Shown here: in pieces, positions 18,381 to 27,145 of the stretch
Layout of the letters: every line of letters begins with the position of its first letter
Position numbering within the stretch: the first letter of the stretch is position 1
Source: Advenella kashmirensis WT001
Lineage (GTDB): Bacteria; Pseudomonadota; Gammaproteobacteria; Burkholderiales; Burkholderiaceae_B
Direction of reading: 5' to 3'
DNA length: 64,000 bases
NCBI RefSeq assembly: GCF_000219915.2
Contig: NC_017964.1
Span: 744,001 to 808,000, forward strand
Notes under the pieces: model-generated
What the model was told of the DNA's origin: nothing
What the model saw: only the letters and a program-made list of their open reading frames with translations
Database searches by the model: none
Translations under genes and position numbers: made by a program

Positions 18381-19490
18381 CTAGCGTACGTCTTTGTATA
18401 CTTTCATCGTGCTGTCGGCAAACACCGACAGATTGAACAAGGCTTCGGCGCGCTGCCTCGTATGCTGGGCGACAGTTGCCAAGGCTGCGGCATCGGGTAG
18501 AATCTGTGCAAGCAGGGCGCGTAATGCGGTGACATCCTGGGTTGGCGTTACCCAGCCGGACACCCCGTGCTCCAGATTTTCGGGCAGACCGCCCGCATCG
18601 CTCACGATGGTGGGCAGCCCGCAAGCCATGCTTTCACGCGCAGCGTAAGACAGGGCTTCACGGTGCGACAGGACAAATCCCAAGTCACTGGCCGCCAGCA
18701 CGGGGCGCGTATCATCCAGCAACCCCGGAAAGATCACCTGGTCCTGCATTTGCAGCCCGTTGATACTCTGGATAATATCGTCCGGCGGCGGGTCGCCGGC
18801 CACCACAATACGGCAACGCCTGCGTAATGCGTCGGGCAACCCGGCCACTGCATACACCAGTTCGAGCCAGCCTTTTTCAAAATCGGTGCCGCCGGTGCTG
18901 CCAAAGACAATGAGTTGCGGATCATCTGTGCCCAGCAGGCTTTGGCGCGCCGCGTGTCGTTCGGCGCGGGTGGCTGGTGCAAAATGCTGTACGTCTATGC
19001 CATGATGAATCACGTGTATCGGAAAGCATGCGTAGGCGCTGTCGGCGAACAATCCTGCCACGTAATGGCTGACGGCAATGACAGCATCGGTGGCCAGCCA
19101 GGCGCGCAGCCGATGTCCGAGCGTATGCACCGAATGGTCGTTGTGCTTGGTAAAGACAATGCGCGGACGTTGGTGCCGCGGTAACGCCAGGCAGGCCAGC
19201 ATCACGTGCCGGTGATCTGCAGAGGCGTTGACGTGGATAATGTCAAATTGCTCCTGCCGGATCAATTGTCGCAACTGGCGTACTTCCGGAATCAACTTGC
19301 CGATACGGGAATTGAAGGCCTGCTCTCGGACCGTGACGCCCTCCAGTGCGCTGGCATAGCGAAACAGCCTGCTGGTGTCGGGCGTGGCCAGCCAGCAGTC
19401 ATGGTCGGCAAACTGCCGCAGCAGGTTCAGAATATAGGTTACGTGCCCGCCGCCGTTGCGCTTGTGGAAATTGGTAAAGAGGATTTTCAT
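18381..19490 (-). CDS. Glycosyltransferase family 4
   Basis: A 369-aa GT-B enzyme. The N-terminal acceptor domain begins MKILFTNFHKRNGGGHVTYIL, with the glycine loop of GT4 enzymes. The C-terminal donor domain has FGSTGGTDFEKGWLELVYA and the EX7E motif within EALSYAARESMACGLPTIVSDAGG. Its ATG overlaps the pgi stop (ATGA), so it is coupled to pgi. It probably adds a core or O-antigen sugar; donor and acceptor cannot be read from sequence. Confidence 0.9.
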   Translation of the reverse strand: MKILFTNFHKRNGGGHVTYILNLLRQFADHDCWLATPDTSRLFRYASALEGVTVREQAFNSRIGKLIPEVRQLRQLIRQEQFDIIHVNASADHRHVMLACLALPRHQRPRIVFTKHNDHSVHTLGHRLRAWLATDAVIAVSHYVAGLFADSAYACFPIHVIHHGIDVQHFAPATRAERHAARQSLLGTDDPQLIVFGSTGGTDFEKGWLELVYAVAGLPDALRRRCRIVVAGDPPPDDIIQSINGLQMQDQVIFPGLLDDTRPVLAASDLGFVLSHREALSYAARESMACGLPTIVSDAGGLPENLEHGVSGWVTPTQDVTALRALLAQILPDAAALATVAQHTRQRAEALFNLSVFADSTMKVYKDVR

Positions 19491-21057
19491 TCCATTTGCG
19501 AGCGAATGCGTTCAATCCAGTAACGGGTGGAAGCGTCGTGCGACGTCTGAGGCGGAGCACCTTTCAATTCAGCGGTAATGTCGGTTGCCAGCACCTTGCC
19601 GTATTCCACGCCCCATTGATCGAACGGGTTCAGGCCCCACACCAGGCCCTGGACGAATACCTTGTGTTCATATAGGGCCAGCAGCGCACCCAGCGAAAAA
19701 GGCGTCAGGCTGGGCATCATAATCAGATTGGACGGGCGCCCACCGGGGTGGACTTTGTGTTTTGCCAGCTCGCGGGCGTCGGCCTCTGACATCCCGGCTG
19801 CCATGCTTTCCTGCACGGCCTGTTCATACGTCTTGCCGTTCATCAACGCTTCGCGCTGGGCCAGACAATGGGCAAGCAATTGGATGTGGTGTTCTTTCCA
19901 GGCATGATCCTCGTGCTGGCAGGCGATAAAATCGACCGGCGCGCCATCACTGCCCTGGTGCAGCCACTGGAAAAACGTATGCTGCGCATCGGTGCCCGGC
20001 ATCCCCCAAACAGCAGGCCCGGTGGGTACAGTGATGGGTTGTCCTTTGATATCGACCGATTTGCCCAGCGACTCCATTTCCAGTTGCTGGATATAGGGAA
20101 TCAGGTTGGCCAGCCGGGAATCATAAGCCGAGATATTGAGCGAGCCGTAATCCAGGATACTGCGGTTGGCAATGCCGGCCATGGCCAGTTGTACCGGCGC
20201 ATTCTCTTCGATGGGCGCGGTCAGGAAATGGTCATCCATGGCCTTGGCGCCGCTTTGCAGCCCCGCAACCACATCGGGTCCCACCGCCAGGCCCGCAGCG
20301 ACACCTACGGCCGACCAGATGGAAAAACGGCCTCCCACCCAGTCCCAGAACCGGAATATCTGGCTTTGCTGCAGACCCCATGCCTGGGCCGCCTGCGGGT
20401 TGCCGTCACGGCAATGACCTGGTTCAGCGGCTTGGCTATGCCTGCCGCCTGCATCCATTCGATGGCTCGCTTGGCATTTTCCAGGGTTTCGGCCGTTTTG
20501 AACGATTTTGTCGCCACGACCACAAGCGTTTCGCGCGGGTCCAGGCCGGCCAGCCCGCCCTCGACCGCATGGCCGTCGATATTGGCCACGAACCGGATGT
20601 TGCGCCACATGCCGGCATAGCCGAAGGCGCCCACGACCAGCCGCACGCCCCAGTCGCTGCCGCCGATACCGATGTGGACAATATTGCGCCAGCGGCGCTC
20701 GCTGTCGCTGCGCCGCACGAATTCCAGGGCGCGCTTGCGCTCCTCGGCAACTTCTTCGACGGGGCGGGGGGTGCGCAGCTGAGTATGCCAGGCGGCCCGG
20801 TTTTCTGTGGTATTGACTGGTTCACCGTCAAACAGCGCTTGCCGGGCAGCGGCAAAATCCCGTGCCTGGAGCAGGGCGGTGGTAGTGTTAAGAACATCTA
20901 CGCTATAGGTTTGGGCAGTCAGGTCGATTTGCATGCCGCCGGCCTCGATAATCCGCGGCGCAGGGGCTACGCGGGGGGCAGCGTTGATTGCCTTGACGTA
21001 TGCGTGCCACTGCGGCAGTTGAGTCAATGGTTTGTGAGAATCCAGTTCAGTATTCAA
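19487..21057 (-). pseudogene. pgi: Glucose-6-phosphate isomerase, frameshifted
   Basis: Interconverts glucose-6-P and fructose-6-P, feeding sugar nucleotide synthesis. The N-terminal part contains IGIGGSDWGVRLV (sugar-phosphate loop) and VVATKSFKTAETL. The C-terminal part contains GGRFSIWSAVG, QLEMESLGKSV and the active-site GTDAQHTFFQWLHQG. The two parts are in different frames, broken near 20401. Restoring one A on the minus strand (GCAACCCG to GCAAACCCG) gives VIAVTANPQAAQAWG and a protein of about 523 aa, normal for the family. The GT4 gene overlaps its stop. Probably a consensus error. Confidence 0.9.
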
Positions 21058-21271
21058 GTTGTTCCTGCCAAAAACAGTTCAGGGTTAAAGCTTTTCGTGC
21101 CAGCGCCAAGTATACCGTAAGGTATTAATGCGAATGATTCTTCTTACTTTGGGGAAACCCCCTGAAATAGGGTGTTGCCAACAATACGATGCCTTTTCAA
21201 TTCTTTGATTGCTGTGCGGCGAAGTGTGGCTTTTAAGCGGTAAACTAGCTGCTTTATTTCCCGATCCGTAG

Positions 21272-21294
21272 TGTAATGCATGTCGTATATTACA
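21272..21294. promoter_or_regulatory. Inverted repeat in the pgi/sugar-transferase divergent promoter region
   Basis: TGTAAT and ATTACA form an inverted repeat with an 11-bp spacer, 18 bp before the sugar transferase start and within the 254-bp gap that must hold both divergent promoters. It may be an operator, but the arms are short. Confidence 0.3.
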
Positions 21295-21311
21295 TGGATC
21301 AGTACTGAAAC

Positions 21312-22585
21312 GTGAATGAACTAATTCCAGCCCGCCGGTTTGACCGTTTTTTTGAGCAACTCCTGTTTTCCAGGGTGTTTTCAATCGTGATCGGGTGGAG
21401 CCTGTGCGTTGCACTGCCGTATGTGCTGATGTGGGGGCCGCGCGCGGTCTGGTCGCCCGATAACGGCCAGGTCACTGCGGCACTGGTCACTACGCTCGCG
21501 CTGGTCCTGTCCAATGTGGCTGTCTTTCGCCTGCTGACCCGTTACCCGGGGGGGCGAAACGCCGCGTTGGTCGCGCCCCAGGTCATGGTAATCTATCTGA
21601 TCCTGTCGCTGATCGTATTGGTGTTTCGCCTGGAAGTATCTCGATATCTGCTGTTTGCCAGCGGTATTGTGGCCTTGTTCTGGCTGCATATCGAATTTAT
21701 GGCGCTGCAGCACCTAAAAAAGGTCAAACTTGCGGTGATCGACATGGGGCGTGCTGCCGAGCTGACCAAGATTCCGTTTATCGATACGCGCATTCTGAAG
21801 GCACCGGACCTCCAGGAAGTCCGTTATGACGGCGTGGTGGCCGATTTCGATGCCATTGACGGCACCTGGGAGCGTTTCCTGACACGTTGCGTGCTCAAAG
21901 GCACGGCCGTCTACAATGCCAAGCATTTGCTGGAATCGCTCACGGGCCGGGTATCGATTCGTAAAATGTCTGAAAACGATATCGGGTCCTTGTTGCCTAG
22001 TCGCAATTATGAGCGACTGAAATTTCTGTTCGATATGGTTATTGTTCTGCTTACCTTGCCGCTGGTGCTGATTGTATGCGCGGTCACGGCGGTGTGTATC
22101 CGGCTGGACAGCCTGGTCCGATCCTGTATACCCAGACCCGCATTGGTCGCGGCAACCGGCCCTTTACCGTATACAAGTTTCGCAGCATGATCTGTACTGG
22201 CGAAGAAACCGAGGCCTTTGCACAGGCAGATGATGGTCGCATTACCCGGGTGGGTCGTGTTATCAGGATGCTGCGCATTGACGAATTGCCGCAGTACATC
22301 AATGTGATCCGTGGTGAAATGAGCCTGATCGGTCCGCGCCCGGAGCAACCCAGCTTTGTCGAACAGTTTGACGAGCTGATTCCGTTCTATAGCTATCGGC
22401 ACGTGCTCAAGCCCGGCATCACGGGCTGGGCACAAGTGCGTTCCGGTTACGCGGCCGACGTTGATGAAACGCAGATCAAGATAGAACATGATTTTTATTA
22501 CATCAAGAACGCCTCCTTTGCACTGGATATTTATATAATTTTCCTGACGGTCAAGACAATGCTGACAGGGTATGGGGCTCGCTGA
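21312..22585 (+). pseudogene. Undecaprenyl-phosphate sugar-1-phosphate transferase (WcaJ/WbaP type), frameshifted
   Basis: Initiates polysaccharide assembly by moving a sugar phosphate onto undecaprenyl phosphate at the inner membrane. The N-terminal half has four hydrophobic segments (about residues 22-40, 53-70, 85-105, 108-125) and a soluble loop. The C-terminal catalytic domain has VYKFRSM, LRIDELPQYINVIRGEMSLIGPRPE and KPGITGWAQV, all hallmarks of the bacterial sugar transferase family. The frame breaks near 22113; restoring one C (AGCCTGG to AGCCCTGG) gives RLDSPGPILYTQTRIG and about 424 aa. The sugar is unknown. It opens the + strand polysaccharide genes. Confidence 0.9.
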
Positions 22586-22691
22586 ACGGGCTTCAAGGCC
22601 ATCGACATGTACCGGTTTGCCGATGGCCAGCAGGCAATGGCAATGACAAATTCTATCCATTGTTTTTCTACTCAGTCATAACGGGAAGTAC

Positions 22692-24776
22692 ATGACTATT
22701 GATTATTCAATTGTTCTCAATTTACACAACGAGGCACCGTATCTCAAACGGACGCTGCGCTCGCTCGCCCAGGCCGCTGAATTCGCCCGCCATAAAGGAC
22801 TCACGTCCGAGCTTATTCTGGTGCTCGATAGCGCCGATGAGGCCACGCGCAATTGGGTTGAGAAAGCCGACTATTCAGAGTTCGACTCGCATAAAATCCT
22901 GCATGTTACGAATCGCTCTCTGGGACTATCGCGCAATGATGGCATTGCAGCTGCCGGCGGCGAGTATATTACGACGGCAGATGCCGACGATCTTGTGTCT
23001 TATAATTTCTTTGTCCAGATGCACCAGGCCTTGCTGGAGCATGGAAAGAATACGATTATTTGTCCGGAACACGTCTGCTCGTTTGGCGACCGTATCTATT
23101 GGGGACAATACACCTCCAGCGAGGATGTGACCAATATTATGTTGTTCGGCGCCAACTCATATGTATCCCGCATTGGTTGCCACCGCTCGGTATTTGATAA
23201 TTTGCAGTTTATAGATGCACGTGGCGGTATGAAAGCGTTTGAAGATTGGCATTTCAATTGTGAAGCTGTGGCCGCGGGGTACCGGTTTGACGTTGCCAGC
23301 GATACCATCTTGTTTTACAGACAGCGTCGCAATAGCATCATGACCACATCCCACGGTCGAATTATTCCATTTTCCAGGCTCTTCATGCCGAGTGTTTTTG
23401 TGCAGCGGTGTGCTGATGACTACCGGCGTGTTGACGGCAGAAAATGGTTCGACGGGTTCGATAGCGAACGCAGGCGAGAACAGTTGCTGGCATCGGAAGT
23501 CATACTCGAGTCATTTGCTGCTGCCAACCACATCGAGCCGAAGATCGATCTGGAGCTTGTACGGAGACTCAATGTTGGCACTTCAAAAGGCGGACCGCTT
23601 TCGCCTGGATGTGCCTATTATGAAGCGGTCAAGGACCTGGACGATACTCAGTTTACCGACGTGGTACTGTTTCCGTTTGTTTCCAGAGGAGGAGGGGAAA
23701 AATATATACTTGATGTGGTAAAAGCGATGGTCAAGCTGGAGCCGTCCAAGCGCATCCTGATTCTTTGCGGCGAAAAATACCAGGAGCATGCACTCCATCT
23801 GCTCCCAGAGCAGTGTACCTTTATCGATTTATATGACATATGTTCACGCTGGCAGTTAAGTGATATCTACATCATTACACTTCGACTCATCCAGGCGGTG
23901 GCCGGCGCCAGTATGCTACATATCAAATCGTGTCCTTATGCATTTACATTCTTTGAGCGGTTTTCTGCAGAATTGACCAATCAAGCAGTATTTTATTATT
24001 TCAGCAACGCTGTATATCCGGACCGCGGTGTCAATTTTGTTGATGGCAGCAGTTTGTATTTCATTTCGGAATTTGCTCCCCATCTGTCGCACATCGTTTC
24101 AGATCAGCCTGCGTCCATTCGCTACGCGGAGCAACGGCTTGACATTGACGAGCTCAAGCGTGAAACGTTATTTGCCAAATGCGCCAGTCATTTGCGACCT
24201 GACGACCTGAAAGCATTTTCGCCAGTCAAGAGGCTGCTCTGGGCATCGCGTCTGGATTATGAAAAACGTCCTGAATTGATCCCTTCAATCGCTGCCCGGC
24301 TATTTGAATATGACCCAGCCATCGTGCTGGACGTCTACGGTCAAAGTGTATTTGTGGAAAATAGAAATCAGCTGGCCTCTCTTCCCAATGTTGTCTATAA
24401 GGGCGGGTTCACACGGTTCGCCGATTTGCATGCGGCCGGATATGACGCGCTTATCTACACCAGCCGATTTGACGGTTTGCCCAATATTCTGCTGGAAGCC
24501 ATGGCAGAGGGATTGCTGGTGATTGCACCGAATGTGGGAGGAATCTCCGAGATTGTATATAGCAATGAAACCGGAATACTGATCGATAATGATTTTGACG
24601 ACGCGACAATGGCCGATCGTTATCTGGATGCGATCCGAAAGCTTTATGACGATTCCATTGATATCGATCAGTTAAGAAAAGACGCGCTGTCTCTTGTTCT
24701 GGAGCGCCACAGCGAACAGGCATATATGACACGTGTAAAAGAAATATTTGATTTGGCGGACGGATCACATGAATAA
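22692..24776 (+). CDS. Bifunctional glycosyltransferase, GT2-GT4 fusion
   Basis: A 694-aa protein with two transferase domains. Residues about 3-230 are a GT-A (GT2) domain: SIVLNLHNEAPYLKRTLRS, then LGLSRNDGIAAAGGEYITTADADD with the DxD metal site. Residues about 320-690 are a GT-B (GT4) domain: FPFVSRGGGEKYILDVVKA, then LLWASRLDYEKRPELIPSI and the EX7E site in FDGLPNILLEAMAEG. There are no membrane spans. It probably adds two consecutive residues of a repeat unit or works processively. Base composition looks more AT-rich than in the flanking housekeeping genes, suggesting transfer. The next gene overlaps its 3' end. Confidence 0.87.
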   Translation: MTIDYSIVLNLHNEAPYLKRTLRSLAQAAEFARHKGLTSELILVLDSADEATRNWVEKADYSEFDSHKILHVTNRSLGLSRNDGIAAAGGEYITTADADDLVSYNFFVQMHQALLEHGKNTIICPEHVCSFGDRIYWGQYTSSEDVTNIMLFGANSYVSRIGCHRSVFDNLQFIDARGGMKAFEDWHFNCEAVAAGYRFDVASDTILFYRQRRNSIMTTSHGRIIPFSRLFMPSVFVQRCADDYRRVDGRKWFDGFDSERRREQLLASEVILESFAAANHIEPKIDLELVRRLNVGTSKGGPLSPGCAYYEAVKDLDDTQFTDVVLFPFVSRGGGEKYILDVVKAMVKLEPSKRILILCGEKYQEHALHLLPEQCTFIDLYDICSRWQLSDIYIITLRLIQAVAGASMLHIKSCPYAFTFFERFSAELTNQAVFYYFSNAVYPDRGVNFVDGSSLYFISEFAPHLSHIVSDQPASIRYAEQRLDIDELKRETLFAKCASHLRPDDLKAFSPVKRLLWASRLDYEKRPELIPSIAARLFEYDPAIVLDVYGQSVFVENRNQLASLPNVVYKGGFTRFADLHAAGYDALIYTSRFDGLPNILLEAMAEGLLVIAPNVGGISEIVYSNETGILIDNDFDDATMADRYLDAIRKLYDDSIDIDQLRKDALSLVLERHSEQAYMTRVKEIFDLADGSHE

Positions 24777-26040
24777 CCAATCAGGCAGCATACAACAGCG
24801 CAGTATCATTGAAAAACGACTTGAGCTTCAAAGCGAGATCACAGGGTGTGAACCGCTGATTAGCGCTCTGAAAAAGTTTGCGGAAAACAACGCGGTCTAT
24901 TTGCCCAGTGCGGGCAATTTTGGCGATGGCCTGATCGGACTGGGGACCTTATGCCTCTTTGAAACAATCGGCATTAATCCGAAAATACACGATTTCCTGG
25001 CCGATTCGGTCCCACCCCAGGCCGGACATATCATTGTGGGCGGTGGCGGCGGCTGGCTTGATGGTCTCTGGAACCATTATGCAAAAATCCTCGATGGTTA
25101 TTTAGCGCAAGGTGGGCAGGTACTGATTCTGCCTAGCACGGTCAAAGGCTTTGAGTCTTTTTTTGAAAAATACGCCAGCCAGATCACCATCTTTGCCCGG
25201 GAGCGTGTGTCCTACGCTCATCTTAAGGCGATCAGCGGCATGCAGGATCGGGTGTTTCTTTGTCATGATCTGGCATTCGCCACTGATTGGTCGGCATTCA
25301 AGATTCATGGAGTCGAACATCGGAGCGGGCGATTAAATATGTTTCGTGAAGATGAGGAGGCCAGAAGTGCGGCTCATTACACGCATAACTATGATCTTTC
25401 CCTTTTGTGGAACAGCCAGTCCTGGTTCGATAAGGACATGTGCCAGAGGCGCCTCTCGCCGCTGCTTGAACTGATGTCACAATTTGAGCAAATTCACTCC
25501 GACAGACTGCATATGTCCATTCTGGGCACTTTGATGGGTTGTGACGTGACCATGCATCCCAGCGGGTATTTCAAGAACAGGGCGGTCTATGATTACTCCT
25601 TGTCGCGGTTCCCAAATGTGACCTTCACCGGCCGCAAGCCGGACGAGAACGGGGGCACGGGCAGTGTATCGAGGGCCCATGACCCGCAGGATCTGCAGGC
25701 TGTCGAGCATGCTGCGGCTGATAATGCAGCGCTCAATGCGTCGCTGGCCGACCTGACAGGCAAGTACCGTCTGCTGAATGAACAATTGCAGGATACCCGG
25801 GAGCGCAATCTCAATTACGCTTATCGACTCGACATGCTTTCAAGGCAATTGGATGAAAGTGCCCAGGCGCTGATCGAAGCGCGACCCAGCCCACAGCAGC
25901 AGGCCTTTTTGGATTCCCGTGGCTATCGCTTATGGGTACGTTATAACCGACTATATGAGAACGAGCGTAGCGGGCCGGTCCTGCGAAAATTGCGGTCCGC
26001 TGGCGGGCGCATTCTGCGCGGGCTCGGGATCTTGAAGTAG
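24769..26040 (+). CDS. Polysaccharide pyruvyltransferase with C-terminal coiled coil
   Basis: A 423-aa protein. Residues about 30-320 are a polysaccharide pyruvyltransferase (CsaB/WcaK-type) domain: YLPSAGNFGDGLIGLGT, HIIVGGGGGWLDG, QVLILPSTVKGFE and HSDRLHMSILGTLMG, a well-conserved run. Such enzymes add a pyruvate ketal from phosphoenolpyruvate to a sugar. Residues about 325-395 are rich in heptad Leu/Ala with alternating charges (AALNASLADL, RLLNEQLQDTRERN, YRLDMLSRQLDESAQ) and should form a coiled coil, followed by a basic tail. I know of no such tail as usual for this family. Its ATG lies 8 bp inside the end of the GT2-GT4 gene, so it is coupled. Confidence 0.85.
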   Translation: MNNQSGSIQQRSIIEKRLELQSEITGCEPLISALKKFAENNAVYLPSAGNFGDGLIGLGTLCLFETIGINPKIHDFLADSVPPQAGHIIVGGGGGWLDGLWNHYAKILDGYLAQGGQVLILPSTVKGFESFFEKYASQITIFARERVSYAHLKAISGMQDRVFLCHDLAFATDWSAFKIHGVEHRSGRLNMFREDEEARSAAHYTHNYDLSLLWNSQSWFDKDMCQRRLSPLLELMSQFEQIHSDRLHMSILGTLMGCDVTMHPSGYFKNRAVYDYSLSRFPNVTFTGRKPDENGGTGSVSRAHDPQDLQAVEHAAADNAALNASLADLTGKYRLLNEQLQDTRERNLNYAYRLDMLSRQLDESAQALIEARPSPQQQAFLDSRGYRLWVRYNRLYENERSGPVLRKLRSAGGRILRGLGILK

Positions 26041-26042
26041 CG

Positions 26043-26873
26043 CTATTGCGTCGATCGGCGCAATACGCGCCGGTAGATGAAAGCCCGGACTTGATTTGGC
26101 ACCAGCCGGACGGGTACCCGGCTGGCAATATTGACCGCCAAACGGGGCAGGGAGAGAAATCCCTTTCGGTAGAATCCATACTGGAATCGTATTTCGTTCC
26201 ATGCATATTTCCAGCCCCCACGCCGGCGAAACATATTATCGCCGGCTCGCGCATAAACCAATATCATAGGCAGATTGGCCATCGTCTGCGCTTGCATTAT
26301 CATGCGAATCCATAATGCATAGTCCTCATAAAGCGGATCATTCTGATAATTGCCGGCGGCAAGGACGGCAGATTTCCTGAACATGACGGTCATGTGATTG
26401 AATGGGTTGCGCGTTTTGGCGTAGCGGTAAATCGCGTTCTGCTCCAGAGGTACAATGCGCGAGGCGTATGCGTGTTCGCGCCCGGATTCGAATTCCTGGA
26501 TCTGGCCGCCCAGCAGCGAGGTTTCCGGATGCGCCGCAATGTAGGCCAGTTGTTGCTCAAAACGTGTTGCGCTGCATATATCGTCGCTGTCGAAACGGGC
26601 GATCCATTCTTCCCGGCACGCGAGGACGCCGGCATTGAGCGCTGGCCCCAGGCCCTGGTTAACCGGCAAAGAGACCAGATCCAGCGCAAGATGCTCTGAA
26701 TATTGCTCAAGTACGCGATCCAGTTCCGGAGTGACCGGACCATCCCTGACCACCACCACCTGGGTTGGCCGACAACTGCTGCCCACAACACTGTCCAGCG
26801 CCTGCGCCAGAAATTCGGGGCTGTCTTTTTTATATACAGCCATTAGCAGCGAAAAGGAAATGGGGCGGGTCAT
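26043..26873 (-). CDS. Glycosyltransferase family 2
   Basis: A 276-aa GT-A enzyme. SFSLLMAVYKKDSPEFLAQAL and VVVVRDGP form the nucleotide-binding N terminus. RFDSDDICSATRFEQQ carries the DxD metal motif, and NPFNHMTVMFRKSAVL and EDYALWIRMI are the acceptor-side motifs. A C-terminal basic region may bind the membrane. It lies antisense to the surrounding operon, 2 bp from the convergent pyruvyltransferase stop. The ATG at 26873 matches the family start; an in-frame ATG 18 bp upstream is possible. Confidence 0.88.
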   Translation of the reverse strand: MTRPISFSLLMAVYKKDSPEFLAQALDSVVGSSCRPTQVVVVRDGPVTPELDRVLEQYSEHLALDLVSLPVNQGLGPALNAGVLACREEWIARFDSDDICSATRFEQQLAYIAAHPETSLLGGQIQEFESGREHAYASRIVPLEQNAIYRYAKTRNPFNHMTVMFRKSAVLAAGNYQNDPLYEDYALWIRMIMQAQTMANLPMILVYARAGDNMFRRRGGWKYAWNEIRFQYGFYRKGFLSLPRLAVNIASRVPVRLVPNQVRAFIYRRVLRRSTQ

Positions 26874-26948
26874 TGTTGGTATCGGCGTCAAAATCGTAAG
26901 CGTACAACAGTAGCGAAATTTTTCAGACCGGATTCCCAGCCAGTGTGC

Positions 26949-26954
26949 TATAAA
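26949..26954 (+). promoter_or_regulatory. Extended -10 promoter of the Gtr-type module
   Basis: TGC-TATAAA (TG at 26946-26947) is an extended -10 element. It lies in the divergent gap between the antisense GT2 gene and the Gtr module, and would give a leader of about 165 nt before the six-codon leader ORF. No good -35 is needed for an extended -10 promoter, and none is obvious. Confidence 0.45.
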
Positions 26955-27124
26955 CTGAACAAGTGTATCCGGGTGTAAGTTTTGTGCTGCGTCCTTGATT
27001 GTAAATCGGGCAGCGCAACGATGCGATTCGGACCAGCCGTCGTCGGGGCCTTGTATGCAATTGCGGGCTGTTGTTCCGACACGGCCACCGGTGTGCAGTT
27101 CGCAAAATCAAACCAAAGAGGGAC

Positions 27125-27145
27125 ATGAGTCAGCAAAGACTATGA
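27125..27145 (+). CDS. Six-codon leader ORF before the GtrB-like gene
   Basis: ATG at 27125 follows a good Shine-Dalgarno (AAGAGGGAC). It encodes MSQQRL and stops with TGA at 27143-27145, which overlaps the ATG (27142) of the next gene as ATGA. The downstream gene has only a weak ribosome site of its own, so its translation may depend on ribosomes that end here. Confidence 0.4.
   Translation: MSQQRL

Noticed and set aside
20395..20401. 7-bp repeat (AACCCGC) collapse as the cause of the pgi break
   Set aside because: It would also restore the frame, but a single lost A gives the family-like VTANPQ sequence and matches the ten other one-base losses.
19868..21120. Two + strand open frames (about 250 aa each) opposite pgi
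   Set aside because: Shadows of pgi, whose active-site blocks are unmistakable on the minus strand.
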